From Gaiellasilicea sp963794385 (GTDB lineage: Bacteria; Actinomycetota; Thermoleophilia; Gaiellales; Gaiellaceae), in contig CAWCDT010000019.1 of the NCBI GenBank assembly GCA_963794385.1, positions 17,609 through 81,608 of the forward strand: 64,000 bases of DNA, given 5' to 3'. The notes under the pieces are model-generated. The model did no database searches. It worked only from the letters and a program-made list of their open reading frames with translations, and was not told where the DNA came from. Shown one piece after another: positions 1 through 9,107 of the stretch. The first letter of the stretch is position 1, and the number at the start of each line of letters is the position of its first letter. The position numbers were made by a program, and so were the translations under genes.

Positions 1-2720
1 CGACGAGCCGGGTCATGAAGATCGGGCTGCCGTCGGAGACCCTCTCCCTGATGGACATGTCGATGATCGCCTACTGGAAGATCCGGGCGCGGTTGCTCCG
101 CGTCCCGGGCGTCGCGAACACGCCGATCTGGGGCGAGCGGCTGAAGCTGCTCCAGGTGCACGTCGACCCCGGGAAGCTGCGCGATCACGGCGTCTCGCTC
201 GACGCAGGTGATGGACGTCACCGCGGACGCCCTGGACGCCGGGCTGCTGCGGTACTCGGACGGCGCCGTGATCGGCACCGGCGGGTTCATCGACACCCCC
301 AACCAGCGGCTGAGCATCCGCCACATCCTGCCGATCGTCTCGCCGGACGAGCCTCGCCCAGGTGCCGCTCGAGGGCGTGAACGGCGAGTCCGTCCTGCTC
401 GAGCGACGTCGCCGACGGCTGGTCTAGGACCACCAGCCGCTGGTCGGCGACGCCGTCATCAACGACGGCCCCGGCCTGATGCTCATCGTCGAGAAGCTCC
501 CGTGGGCCAACACGCTCGACGTGACGCGCGGGCGTCGAGGAGGCGATCGAGGAGCTGCGGCCCGGACTGCCCGGCATCGAGATCGACACCACGATCTTCC
601 GGCCGGCGACCTTCATCGAGGACTCGATCGACAACCTCACGAGGCGCTCCTGATCGGCGCGCTGCTCGTCGTCCTCGTGCTCGGCGCTTTCCTGTTCGAG
701 TGGCGGGCGGCGCTGATCAGCGTCGTCTCGATCCCGCTGTCGCTGGTGGCGGCCGGGCTCGTCCTCTACCTGCGCGACACGACCGTCAACATGATGGTCC
801 TTGCCGGGCTTCGTGATCGCGATCGGGCGTCGTCGTCGACGACGCGATCATCGACGTCGAGAACATCGTCCGCCGGCTGCGCCAGCACCGCGAGGAGGGC
901 AGCGAGCCTCGACGGCGTCCGATCGTCCTCGAGGCCTCGCTCGAGGTGCGGAGCGCCGATCGTCTACGCCACGCTGATCATCGTCGCGGCGATGATGCCC
1001 GTCTTCTTCCTCGACGGGCCTGACGGGCGCCTTCTTCAAGCCGCTCGCCTTCTCCTACATCCTGGCGGTGGTCGCCTCGCTGCTCGTCGCGCTGACCGTC
1101 ACGCCGGCGCTGGCCCTGATCCTTCTGCGGAACGCCCCGCTCGAGCGGCGCGACTCGCCGCTCGTCGCTCTGGCTCCAGCGCGGCTACGAGCGCCGCGCT
1201 CGCGCGCATCATCTCGCAGGCCGCGCTGGGCCTACGCGACCGTAGCGGCGACCGTCGTGGCGGGCCTCGCTGTGGTGCCGTTCCTCGGCCAGTCGCTGCT
1301 GCCGGACTTCAAGGAGCGGGACTTCCTGATGCACTGGCTGACCACGCCCGACACCTCCGGCCCGGAGGAGGTCCGCGATCTCGGTGCGGCCTGCCAGCGA
1401 GCTGCGGACGATCCCGGGCGTCCGCAACTGCGGCTCCCACATCGGCCAGGCCCTACTCGTCGGACGAGCCGTACGGGATCTACTTCGGCGAGAACTGGAT
1501 CAGCGTCGACCCGAAGGTCGACTACGACGAGACGCTCGCCAGCGTCCAGGAGCGTCGTCGACGGCTATCCCGGCCTCCGCCGCGACGTCCAGACCTACCT
1601 GAAGGAGCGGATCCGCGAGGTGCTGACCGGGTCGAGCGACGCCGATCGTCGTGCGCATCTACGGCGACGACCTGAAGGTGCTCGAGCGCAAGGCCGACGA
1701 GGTGCAGCACATGATGGAAGGGGTCGACGGCCTCGTCGAGGCGAAGGTCGAGCTCCACCAGGACGTCCCCCAGGTCGAGGTCGAAGTCGACCTCGCCGAC
1801 GGCCCAGGAGTACGGCCTCAAGCCCGGCGACGTCCGCCGCGCGGCGCCACGTTGATCGCGAGCGAAGAGGTGGGCGACATCTTCTTCGGCGGCAAGGCCT
1901 ACGACGTGCACGTCTGGAGCACTCCGGAGACCCGCAACAGCCTCACCGAGCATCCGCGAGCTTCCGATCGACACTCCCGACGGCGGGCAGGTGCGCCTCG
2001 ACCGAGGTGGCGGACGTGCGAATCGCGCCGACGCCGAACACGATCGAGCGCGAGAACCTCTCACGCCGCCTCGAGGTCAGCGCCAACGTGAGCGGACGCG
2101 ACCTCGGCTCGGTCGTCGGACGAGCTCGAGGACCGCCTCGAGACGATCGACTTCCCGCTCGGCTACAACGCCGAGCTCCTCGGTGAGTTCGAGGAGCGAC
2201 AGGCCGCGCAGCGGCGCATGCTAAGCCTCGGCGATCGGCGCCGCGGTCGCCGATCTTCCTCCTGCTGCAGGCGTCCTTCGGGAGCTGGCGCCTCGCGACG
2301 CTGTCCTTCCTGACGCTGCCGATGGCGCTCGTCGGCGGAGCGCTGGCCGCGTACCTGGGCGGCGGCATCCTCTCCCTCGGCTCGCTGGTCGGCTTCTTCA
2401 CCGTCTTCGGGATCGCCGCGCGCAACGGCATCCTGATGATCAACCACTTCCAGCACCTCGAGCGCTACGAGGGCGAGACCTTCGGTCCGCAGCTCGTCCT
2501 GCGCGGAGCGCGGGAGCGGCTCTCGCCGATCCTGATGACGACGCTGGCGACGGGGCTGGCGATCGTCCCGCTGGTCATCGCCGGCGACATCCCCGGGCAC
2601 GAGATCGAGCACCCGCTGGCGGTCGTGGTCCTCGGCGGCCTCGTCACGTCGACGCTGCTCAACCTGTTCGTCGTCCCGTCCCTCTACCTCCGGTTCGGGA
2701 AGCCGCGACAAGCCGCCTGA
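1..2720 (+). CDS. Heavy-metal-efflux type RND transporter (5' truncated, frameshifted)
   Basis: Inner-membrane proton-driven efflux pump of the RND superfamily, HME (CusA/CzcA-like) branch. About 900 C-terminal residues can be pieced together by switching frames; the 5' end lies outside the window. Visible landmarks are the periplasmic pore/docking segments, the TM4 proton-relay motif AIGVVVDDAIIDVENI (about 820-860, after removing one extra base) and the C-terminal helices with GIAARNGILMINHFQ (2412-2456) and TTLATGLAIVPLVIAG (2540-2587). At least a dozen single-base indels, mostly insertions, occur between about 200 and 2240, yet the residues around each are conserved, so I infer sequencing error rather than a true pseudogene. 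It converges on the MacB-like permease, 4 bp away. The substrate is not evident from sequence; heavy metals are the family norm. Confidence 0.85.
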
Positions 2721-2724
2721 GGAT

Positions 2725-3939
2725 CTACTCGTAGCGGAGCGCCGCGATCGGGTCGAGCCGGGCGGCGCGGCGGGCCGGGTAGTAGCCGAAGAAGAGGCCG
2801 ACGGCGAGCGCGACGCCGAGGGCGACGAACAAGGAGGGGACGCTGATGAGCGTCAGCCAGCCTGCGAGCTCGCCGATCAGCCGCGTCGCGGCAATGCCGG
2901 CGAGGACCCCGGCGATGCCGCCCAGCGCGCTCAGGACGAGCGCCTCGATCAGGAACTGCATCTGAACCGTCCCGGGAGTCGCTCCGACGGACTTGCGGAT
3001 GCCGATCTCGCGCGTCCGCTCGTGGACGGACACGAGCATCATGTTCATGATCCCGATCCCGCCGACCAGCAGGGCGATCCCGCCGAGCGCGAAGGTGAGC
3101 ACGCGGAAGGTCGTCGTCGCCCGCTGCGCCTCCTTGACGATGCTCGCCTGGTCCTCGGCCGAGAAGTCGTCCGCGTAGGACTCCGGCAGGTTGTGCTGGC
3201 GGCGCAGGAGCGTGCCGATCTCGTCCATCGCCGGCTCGATGTCCGCCTCGCTGCGCACCCGGACGCCCACGCTCTTGGTCGTCGTGCCGCCGAGGAGCAC
3301 GCGGAGCACGATCGGGAGCGGCACGAAGATCCGGTTGTCGAGGTTCTCGTCCGCCAGCGCCCCCTTGCGCGACTGGACGCCGATCACCTCGAACTCCTGG
3401 TTGCCGACCCGGACCGTCTTCCCGATCGCGCTCTGCCCGGGGAAGAGCCGCTCCTGCGGCACCGGGCCGAGCACGATGACGCTGCGGCCGAAGCTGACGT
3501 CGGTCGGAGAGATCAGGCGGCCGTCGGACGCGCTCTGGTTGTAGATCTCGGCGTAGCGTCGGCGTGACGCCGATAGAGCCGCGTCACGGCCTGGTTCCGG
3601 CCGGCGGAGACGGTGAGGCTCTCGATGTCCTGATGGGGCGCGACCGCGTCGACCATCGGCAGGTCCGCGATCGCGGCGACGTCCTCGGGCGTGATCGTGC
3701 GCTCGCTCGCCGACTGGCGCGTGCCGATGCTGATGAACTCCCCGTCCACGAGGATCACGTTCGCGCCGAGCCGGCGGATGCTGTCCGTCGACCTCCTGCC
3801 GGGCTCCGGCGCTGACCGCGGTCACCGCGACCAGCGACGCGACGCCGATGACGACGCCGAGCGCCGTCAGGGCGGCGCGGAACCAGTTCGACCGCAGCGC
3901 GCCGAGGGCGATGCGCCACTGCTCGACGAGCGACGTCAT
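2725..3939 (-). CDS. MacB-like ABC transporter permease (FtsX domain)
   Basis: Permease of a MacAB-type tripartite ABC exporter in the cytoplasmic membrane. The N-terminal TM segment (FRAALTALGVVIGVASLVAV) is followed by a periplasmic MacB core and three C-terminal TM helices carrying the FtsX signature GGIGIMNMMLVSVHERTREI and a terminal DPIAALRYE. At about 405 residues it has the usual size for stand-alone permeases. Between about 3550 and 3800 the reading moves to another frame and back, so two compensating indels are present; the shifted frame still encodes MacB-like sequence (MILVDGEFISIGTRQ). It starts at an ATGA overlap with the ATPase gene, so is translationally coupled as the last gene of the adaptor-ATPase-permease operon. 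Confidence 0.88.
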   Translation of the reverse strand: MTSLVEQWRIALGALRSNWFRAALTALGVVIGVASLVAVTAVSAGARQEVDGQHPPARRERDPRGRGVHQHRHAPVGERAHDHARGRRRDRGPADGRRGRAPSGHREPHRLRRPEPGRDAALSASRRRYAEIYNQSASDGRLISPTDVSFGRSVIVLGPVPQERLFPGQSAIGKTVRVGNQEFEVIGVQSRKGALADENLDNRIFVPLPIVLRVLLGGTTTKSVGVRVRSEADIEPAMDEIGTLLRRQHNLPESYADDFSAEDQASIVKEAQRATTTFRVLTFALGGIALLVGGIGIMNMMLVSVHERTREIGIRKSVGATPGTVQMQFLIEALVLSALGGIAGVLAGIAATRLIGELAGWLTLISVPSLFVALGVALAVGLFFGYYPARRAARLDPIAALRYE

Positions 3940-4664
3940 CGCGCCGCACCCGCGGCGAGCACGCGTTCGACGGGCCCGTCCGCGACGACGAGCCCGTCCT
4001 CCATCTGCAGGACCCGCGCGGCGCGCTGAGCCACCTCGGTCGAGTGGGTGACGATCACGATCGTCGCGCCGTCGCGGTGCAGCTGCTCGAGGAGCGTGAG
4101 GACGTCCTCGGCGCTCGCCGAGTCGAGGTTGCCGGTCGGCTCGTCGAGGAGGAGACGTTCGGCCGAACGACGACCGCGCGCGCGATCGCGACGCGCTGCT
4201 GCTCTCCTCCGGAGAGCTGCGTCGGCAGATGCGTGGCGCGGTCGCCGAGGCCCGACCTGCTCGAGCGCCTCGAGCGCGCGCCGACGGCGTTCGCGCGCCG
4301 GAACGCCGCGCGTAGACGAGCGGCAGCTCGACGTTCGCCGTACGCCGTCGACCGCGGCAGGAGGTTGAAGGCCTGGAAGACGAAGCCGATCCGCCGGCCC
4401 CGCATCCTGGCGCGGCTGCGTCTCGTCGAGCGTCGCGACCTCCTGCCCGACCAGCCGGTACGAGCCGGCCGTCGGCCGGTCGAGGCAGCCGACGATTCCG
4501 AGGAGCGTCGTCTTGCCCGAGCCGGACGGGCCCATGACGGCGACGAACTCGCGCTCGCGAACGACGAAGTCGACGCCGCGCAGCGCCTCGACCGGGACGG
4601 CGCCCCCGTAGACCTTCGTGACGCCGGCGAGCTCGATGATGCTCGCGCCGGCGTCCTCGCTCAC
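3936..4664 (-). CDS. MacB/LolD-like ABC transporter ATP-binding protein
   Basis: ATPase partner of the adjacent permease. The GTG start at 4664 overlaps the adaptor stop (GTGA, 4661-4664). The first 80 residues show VTKVYGGAVPVEALRGVDF and Walker A GPSGSGKTTLLGIVG. A shifted frame then gives the Q-loop GFVFQAFNLLP and signature LSGGEQQRVAIARA (about 4190-4390). The original frame resumes at the D-loop (LLDEPTGNLDSASAED) and the switch histidine (IVIVTHSTEVAQRA). At least two or three indels therefore break the frame while every catalytic motif survives. The order adaptor, ATPase, permease is that of macA-macB type operons in which ATPase and permease are separate proteins. Confidence 0.88.
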   Translation of the reverse strand: MSEDAGASIIELAGVTKVYGGAVPVEALRGVDFVVREREFVAVMGPSGSGKTTLLGIVGCLDRPTAGSYRLVGQEVATLDETQPRQDAGPADRLRLPGLQPPAAVDGVRRTSSCRSSTRGVPARERRRRALEALEQVGPRRPRHASADAALRRRAAARRDRARGRRSAERLLLDEPTGNLDSASAEDVLTLLEQLHRDGATIVIVTHSTEVAQRAARVLQMEDGLVVADGPVERVLAAGAAR

Positions 4665-6814
4665 TCCTCTTCTCCTTCCGCCCCCTCTTCCGCGGGGCTT
4701 TCGGGCAGCACGACGAGCTGGCCGGCGCGCAGGCCCTTGGCGATCTCGACCTCGCTGTTGTTTGCGAGCCCGAGCTGCACGCGCCGGGTCGACTCCTCGC
4801 CGGCCTCGTCGACCACCGTCACGACCGGACGGTCCTCGCCGTCGCGCGACACGGCTTCGAGCGGCACCTGCACGACGTTGCGCCGGCGCGCGACGACGAT
4901 GCGGACGCTGACGTTCATCCCGGGCTTGAGGCCGGCGATGCGCGAGAGACTGACCTGGACCGGGAACGTCACGAGACCGCCGTTGTCGACCCCGGTGAAC
5001 GCGGCGAAGAGCACCTTGCCCGGGTAGGTCTTGCCTCCGAGCGCGTCGACGCTGACGACGGCCGGCTGGCCGCGGCGGACGTCGGCGGCGTCGAACTCGC
5101 TCAGGTCGACACGCACCTCGAGGCGGTCGAGGGCGGCGACGGTGACGATGGGCGTCGAGGAGTCGACGGGCGCCCCGGGTGCCGTGAGCACCGCGGTGAC
5201 CGTGCCGCGCGCGGGCGCGCGCACGGTGAGCTGCCGCTGGGCGAAGCGGCCGACGGCCAGTCGCGCCTGCGCCGCCTCGAGCTTCAGCCGCGCGAGGCCG
5301 ATGTCCGTCGGAGCTGCGGGCCCTCCTCGGGCGTTGAGCACGGCCAGCTCTGCGTCCGCCCGGCCGACCTCGAGCCGCGCGGCGGTGACGTCGGCCGCGA
5401 TCGCCGGCCCGAGCAGCTGCGCGAGCCGCGCGCGGCGAACTGTCGACCGCCTGCCGCGCCGCGGCAAGCGCCGCCGGCCCTGGCCCCGCTTCGAGCGTCC
5501 GGAGGTCCGTTCGGGCCCGCTCGAGCTCGAGCCGGGCGGCGGTCACGTCGGCCGCGTGCGCCGGCTCGCGCAGCTTCGCGAGCTTCAGGCGGGCCGAGGC
5601 GACCGCCTGCTGGGCGGCCGCAATCGCCTCCGGTACGGCCTGGGCCTGTGGTTGCATGAGCGCGGCGAGCTCGGCGACCGCCCTGTCGCGCTCGAGCTGG
5701 ACGGCCGCGACGTCGGCGGGGTGGGGCGGCGCGAGCAGCTGGTCAAGCCTCACGCGAGACGTGTCCACGGCCTGCTGCGCGGCGACGATCGCCTGCGGCG
5801 AGGCGGGTGGATCGGCCGCCTGCAGGGTGACGAGATTGGCTTCCGCCGTCGACACGTCGAGCCGTGCGGAGCTGACGACGGCGGGATCGGCCGGCCCGAG
5901 GAGCCGCTCGAGCTTGAGACGGCCGCCTCGACCGCCTGGCGTGCTGCCGCGAGAGCCTCCGGCGAGGGCGGCGGCGGCCGGCCGCTGCAGCAGCGCGAGG
6001 TCGGCCTCCGCCTTCTTCAGCTCGAGCTCGGCAACGCTCACGTCGGCAGCGGCTCGGCGGCGAGAGCAGGCGGTCGAGCTTCTGCTGTGCGAGCTGCACG
6101 TTGCGCCGGCCAACGGCGATCGCGCGAGCCCGTGCGGCCGGCCTGCCGCCGCGGAGCGTTTCCAGCTCCGCGACCGCGCGTTTCACGTCGAGCCGCGCGG
6201 CGCTCACGTCGGCCGGCGTGGCCGGTCCGAGAAGCCGCTCGAGCCGAGCGCGCGCCGAGGTCGCGGCGAGCCGGGCCGCCGTGAGCTCGGCAGGCGCCGG
6301 CGGCAGGCCCTTCAAGGGATCGCTGATCCGCTTCTGCCGCAGCTCCAGCTGCGCCGCGGCGACATCGTTCTGGCCCTGCTGGACGGCGGACGTCACGGAT
6401 CCGTCGTCGGCGAGCAGCGCCACGGGCTGACCGGCGACGACCCGCTGGCCGGGGACCACGAGGAGCTTTGCGATGCGGCCGGTCGCGCGCGGGAAGACGG
6501 CGTCGGCCGCGGCCGGAACCCCGCCGCTCGCCGACGACGATCCGGCGGTCGCGGACGACGAGCCGCTCGCCGAGCTTCCTCCCGGCACCGGTGATCTGCG
6601 CTGCCCCGCCGGCCTCGACCACCCGTCCCACACCGCGGACGGAGACGACCAGCTCGCCGCGGGTCGCGGCGACGGAGCCGTCCGCCGACTGGGCCTGACC
6701 GGTGCCCTGAAGCTTCCACGCGGCCATCCCGACGACGACCGTTGCGAGGAGCGCGAGGCCGAGGAAGCCGGGATGGCCGCGGATGCCCGCAGCCGGTGAG
6801 CGGTTGGCGAGCAT
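4661..6814 (-). CDS. HlyD/MacA-like adaptor with greatly extended coiled-coil hairpin
   Basis: Membrane-fusion (adaptor) protein for the ABC exporter encoded downstream. An N-terminal TM anchor (LGLALLATVVVGMAAWKL) is followed by the first lipoyl half and a long alpha hairpin. The second lipoyl half (QRQLTVRAPARGTVTAVL), beta-barrel (LEVRVDLSEFDAADVRRGQ) and membrane-proximal domain (PGMNVSVRIVVARRRNVVQV) complete it. At roughly 718 codons it is nearly twice the 370-420 residues usual for MacA/YknX. The extra length is six copies of a 53-55 residue unit in the hairpin. At least three frameshifts (about 6060-6600, 5900-5960, 5430-5470) interrupt the frame, but unit after unit is preserved. The ATG at 6814 lies just downstream of a TCTCAT direct-repeat box and a -10-like TAGCGT, implying control by the neighbouring two-component system. 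Confidence 0.85.
5265..6245 (-). repeat. Six in-frame coding repeats (~160 bp each) in the adaptor hairpin
   Basis: Six consecutive protein units share the pattern L-x-x-LL-x-P-A-x-x-ADV-(S/T)-x-A-x-L-(D/E)-(V/L/R), a spacer rich in A, then A-I-x-x-A-Q-x-x-V-x-x-A-x-x-x. Unit openings visible in order are LERLLGPATPADVSAARLDV, LDRLLSPP, LERLLGPADPAVVSSARLDV, LDQLLAPPHPADVAAVQLER, LAKLREPAHAADVTAARLEL and LAQLLGPAIAADVTAARLEV. The spacing is 53-55 residues. They are divergent at DNA level, so this is an old protein repeat, not a recent tandem duplication. Confidence 0.8.
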
Positions 6815-6829
6815 TGGGGGTACCTCTCG

Positions 6830-6863
6830 ACGCTAGAGCGCGCAGATGAGACGACGATGAGAG
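6830..6863 (-). promoter_or_regulatory. Response-regulator box and -10 for the adaptor/ABC operon
   Basis: On the minus strand 6863-6845 reads CTCTCATCGTCGTCTCATC, two TCTCAT half-sites 11 bp apart. A -10-like TAGCGT follows 9 nt later (6835-6830), and the adaptor ATG is at 6814. The same half-sites occur at both promoters in the regulator/PepSY intergenic region. An 11-bp-spaced direct repeat overlapping the -35 zone is typical of OmpR/PhoB-family activators; the binding itself is inferred. Confidence 0.55.
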
Positions 6864-6873
6864 CGCGTGCCCG

Positions 6874-7952
6874 TCAGGACGCGGGAGCGGGCGGCTCCAG
6901 AGGGATCGAGAGCACGACCTGGGAGCCCTCGGCCTCGACGCGGCCGCCGTGCGCGCGGGCGACGGCCGCGACGATCGCCAGACCAAGGCCGACGCCTCCG
7001 CCCGAGCGCGCCTCGTCGGCACGGCTGAAACGCTCGAACGCCCGCGGGAGGAACTCCGACGGCAGGCCGGGGCCTTCGTCTCTAACGCGGAAGACCACCG
7101 ACATCTGCTTCTGCGCCGCGTCCATGCTGACCGTGCCCGCGGCCGTGCCGGAACGCGTTGTCGACCAGGTTGCCGAGCGCCTGCTCGAGGCGCGCGCGGT
7201 CGGCGTCGAGCAACAGGCCGGACGGCGCGCTGCACCTCGATCGTGACGGTCCGCTCCCCACGAAGCGGGCGGCAGACGGTGTCGAGCAGGGTCGCTGACC
7301 TCGAACCGCGACCGCCGCAGCGGCAGCCCGTCCTCGGCGTCGCGCGCGAGAGCGAGCAAGTCCTCGGCCAGCCGCACGAGCCGCTCGACCTCCTCGCGAC
7401 GCCGAGCGGAGGGCCGCGTCCAGCTCCTCCTGCGTGCGCGGCCGCCGCAGCGCGAGCTCCAGCTCCGTCGCGCAGCGACGCGAGGGGCGTCCGCAGCTCG
7501 TGCCCCGCGTCGGCGACGAAGCGCCGCTCGCGCTCGAGCCCCGCGTCGAGGCGGGCGAGCATCTCGTTGAGCGTCTCGGCGAGCCGCCGTGACCTCGTCG
7601 CGCGCCTCGGGCAGCGGCAGCCGGCGGCCGGAGCTCGCCGCGGAGATCTCGGCCGCCTCGCGCCGCATCGCCTCGACCGGCCGGAGCGCGGCGCCTGCAA
7701 GCAGATAGCCGGCGGCGGTCGCGAGCAGCACCGCTCCCGGTCCGACGACGAGCAACTGAGGGCGAGCAGCGAGGAGAGCACCTCGTCGCGGTCCTCGCGG
7801 GCGTCGATCTCGTTCGCAGGGTTCTCGGCGATCTGCTCGTCGAGGGTCTCGCGGACGCTGAGGTAGAGGATCGTGCCGACCACGGCGAGCGCGACGGCAG
7901 TCGCGAGCGCGAAGACGAGCGCCAGCCGAAGCCGCAGCGGCAGCCGGCTCAC
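6874..7952 (-). CDS. Sensor histidine kinase (frameshifted)
   Basis: Membrane histidine kinase partner of the OmpR-type regulator. GTG start at 7952 overlaps the regulator stop (GTGA). The order is a first TM helix (LALVFALATAVALAVVGTIL), a short sensor loop, a second TM (AVLLATAAGYLLAGAALRPV) leading into HAMP, then HisKA with ERRFVADAGHELRTPLASL. HATPase_c follows, with RVRDEGPGLPSEFLPRAFER and GVGLGLAIVAAVARAHGG. About 360 residues, the normal size for a short-sensor class I kinase. Several single-base shifts (about 7170-7790) split it across frames, with all motifs retained. The short extracytoplasmic loop gives no clue to the ligand; the neighbours suggest envelope stress or metal/antimicrobial sensing. 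Confidence 0.85.
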
Positions 7953-8631
7953 GCGCAGTCCTCGGCCGCAGCCGGTAGCCGGCGCCACGGACCGTCTCGA
8001 GCTGCGCGAGCCCGAACGGCCGGTCGACCTTCTCCCGCAGGTAGCGGACGTACACGTCGACGACGTTCGACCGGTTCTCGTACGCGAAGTCCCAGGCGTG
8101 CTCGAGCAGCTGGCCGCGCGAAAGCACCTGGCCGGGCCTGCGCATGAACGTCTCCAGCAGGGCGAACTCCTTCGTCGGACAGCTCGGATCTCGACCTCGC
8201 CGCGCCACACCCGGTGCGTCGCCGGGTCGAGCCGCAGCGAGCCGACCTCGAGCAGCGCCGGGCGCTCTGCGCGACCGCGCCGCGCGAGCGCCCGCAGCCG
8301 GGCGAGGAGCTCCGCGAACGAGAACGGCTTTGGCAGGTAGTCGTCGGCGCCGGCATCGAGCCCGGCGACCCGGTCCTCGACGCCGTCGCGGGCGGTGAGC
8401 ATGAGCACGGGTGTCCACACGCCGCTGTCGCGCAGCCGGCGGCAGACCTCGAGACCCGTCGAGCTCCGGCAGCATCAGGTCGAGCACGATCGCGTCGTAC
8501 TCGACCGACCGCGCCATCCAGAGAGCGTCTTCGCCGGTGCGGGCGACGTCGGCGGCGTAGCCCTCCTCGGTGAGCCCGCGCCGGAGCAGCCCGGCCAACT
8601 TCAGCTCGTCTTCGACGACGAGGACCCGCAT
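7949..8631 (-). CDS. OmpR/PhoB-family response regulator (frameshifted)
   Basis: DNA-binding response regulator. The receiver begins MRVLVVEDELKLAGLLRRGL and carries the phospho-acceptor segment YDAIVLDLMLPELDG, then MLTARDGVEDRVAGLDAGAD and the conserved lysine in DDYLPKPFSF. The winged helix has RRPGQVLSRGQLLEHAWDF and RSNVVDVYVRYLREKVDRPF. About 228 residues, normal for the family. Three shifts (about 8460, 8180 and 7975) change frame. It is the first gene of a regulator-kinase operon and is divergent from the PepSY gene. A TCTCAT direct repeat lies 26 bp upstream of its ATG, so autoregulation is likely. The GGGAGG just before the ATG is a reasonable ribosome binding site. Confidence 0.88.
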
Positions 8632-8640
8632 CGCCCTCCC

Positions 8641-8712
8641 ATTCTGGCGCCTTGAAGATGAGAATCGATGAGAAGCCGACTCTCACGGCTGTCTCATCTC
8701 GCGCCCTACCGT
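8641..8712. promoter_or_regulatory. Divergent promoter region with two response-regulator boxes
   Basis: Minus strand 8675-8657 reads CTTCTCATCGATTCTCATC, upstream of the response regulator, with a weak -10-like CAGAAT at 8646-8641. Plus strand 8680-8698 reads CTCTCACGGCTGTCTCATC, upstream of the PepSY gene, with TACCGT at 8707-8712 eight nt later. Both match the box upstream of the adaptor operon. The divergent arrangement would let one regulator control its own operon and the PepSY gene from adjacent sites. Confidence 0.55.
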
Positions 8713-8756
8713 GCCGGAACGGACCAGGAGGGATTCGAGGTGAAGATGAGGCGGTC

Positions 8757-9067
8757 ATGACCCGGAAGAAGGCAGCGCTCCTCGCGGCGACCGTGCTCGC
8801 CGCCGCGGCCGTCGGCACCGGGATTGCCATCGCGGGCGGCGAGGACGAGGACGGCGGACTCGGACGAGGCCTGACCGGCGCGGTCGCCGAGCGGGCTAGT
8901 CGCGGCGGCGCTCGGGGCGACCGGCGGCGGCACCGTGCTCGAGGTCGAGCGCGGCGACGACGGCGCGCGCATACGAGGTGGAGATGCGGAAGAGCGACGG
9001 CACCGTCGCTGAGGTGCAGCTCGACCGAGGCTTCGACGTGACGGACGTCGCGGACGGCGACGACTGA
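8757..9067 (+). CDS. Exported PepSY-domain protein (frameshifted)
   Basis: Small secreted or membrane-anchored protein with one PepSY domain. MTRKKAALLAATVLAAAAVG is a signal peptide or anchor. After one or two shifts near 8900 and 8970 the C-terminal part reads GGTVLEVERGDDGARAYEVE and then MRKSDGTVAEVQLDRGFDV, the beta-sheet pattern of PepSY. The ATG at 8757 has no good ribosome site of its own. The strong AGGAGG at 8726-8731 is spaced for a GTG at 8740, whose frame stops after six codons (GTG AAG ATG AGG CGG TCA TGA). One missing base there would fuse the two, so the true start may be 8740. PepSY proteins are frequent targets and modulators of envelope two-component systems, which fits the shared box. 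Confidence 0.7.
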
Positions 9068-9107
9068 CGCGCGTTAGACGCGCGGCGGAGCTGGAGAAAA
9101 CGGCCGC

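Noticed and set aside
1..2720. Programmed frameshifting in the RND gene
   Set aside because: Shifts are too many, occur at unrelated sequences and are not conserved slippery sites.
5265..6245. Possible CRISPR-like or satellite DNA repeats
   Set aside because: The units are conserved at protein but not DNA level and lie inside one coding sequence, without spacers of constant length.
4044..6594. Long plus-strand open frames (up to 417 codons) opposite the ATPase and adaptor genes
   Set aside because: Low-complexity R/A/P-rich translations with no motif; they mirror GC3-biased coding on the minus strand, which carries the adaptor and ATPase motifs.
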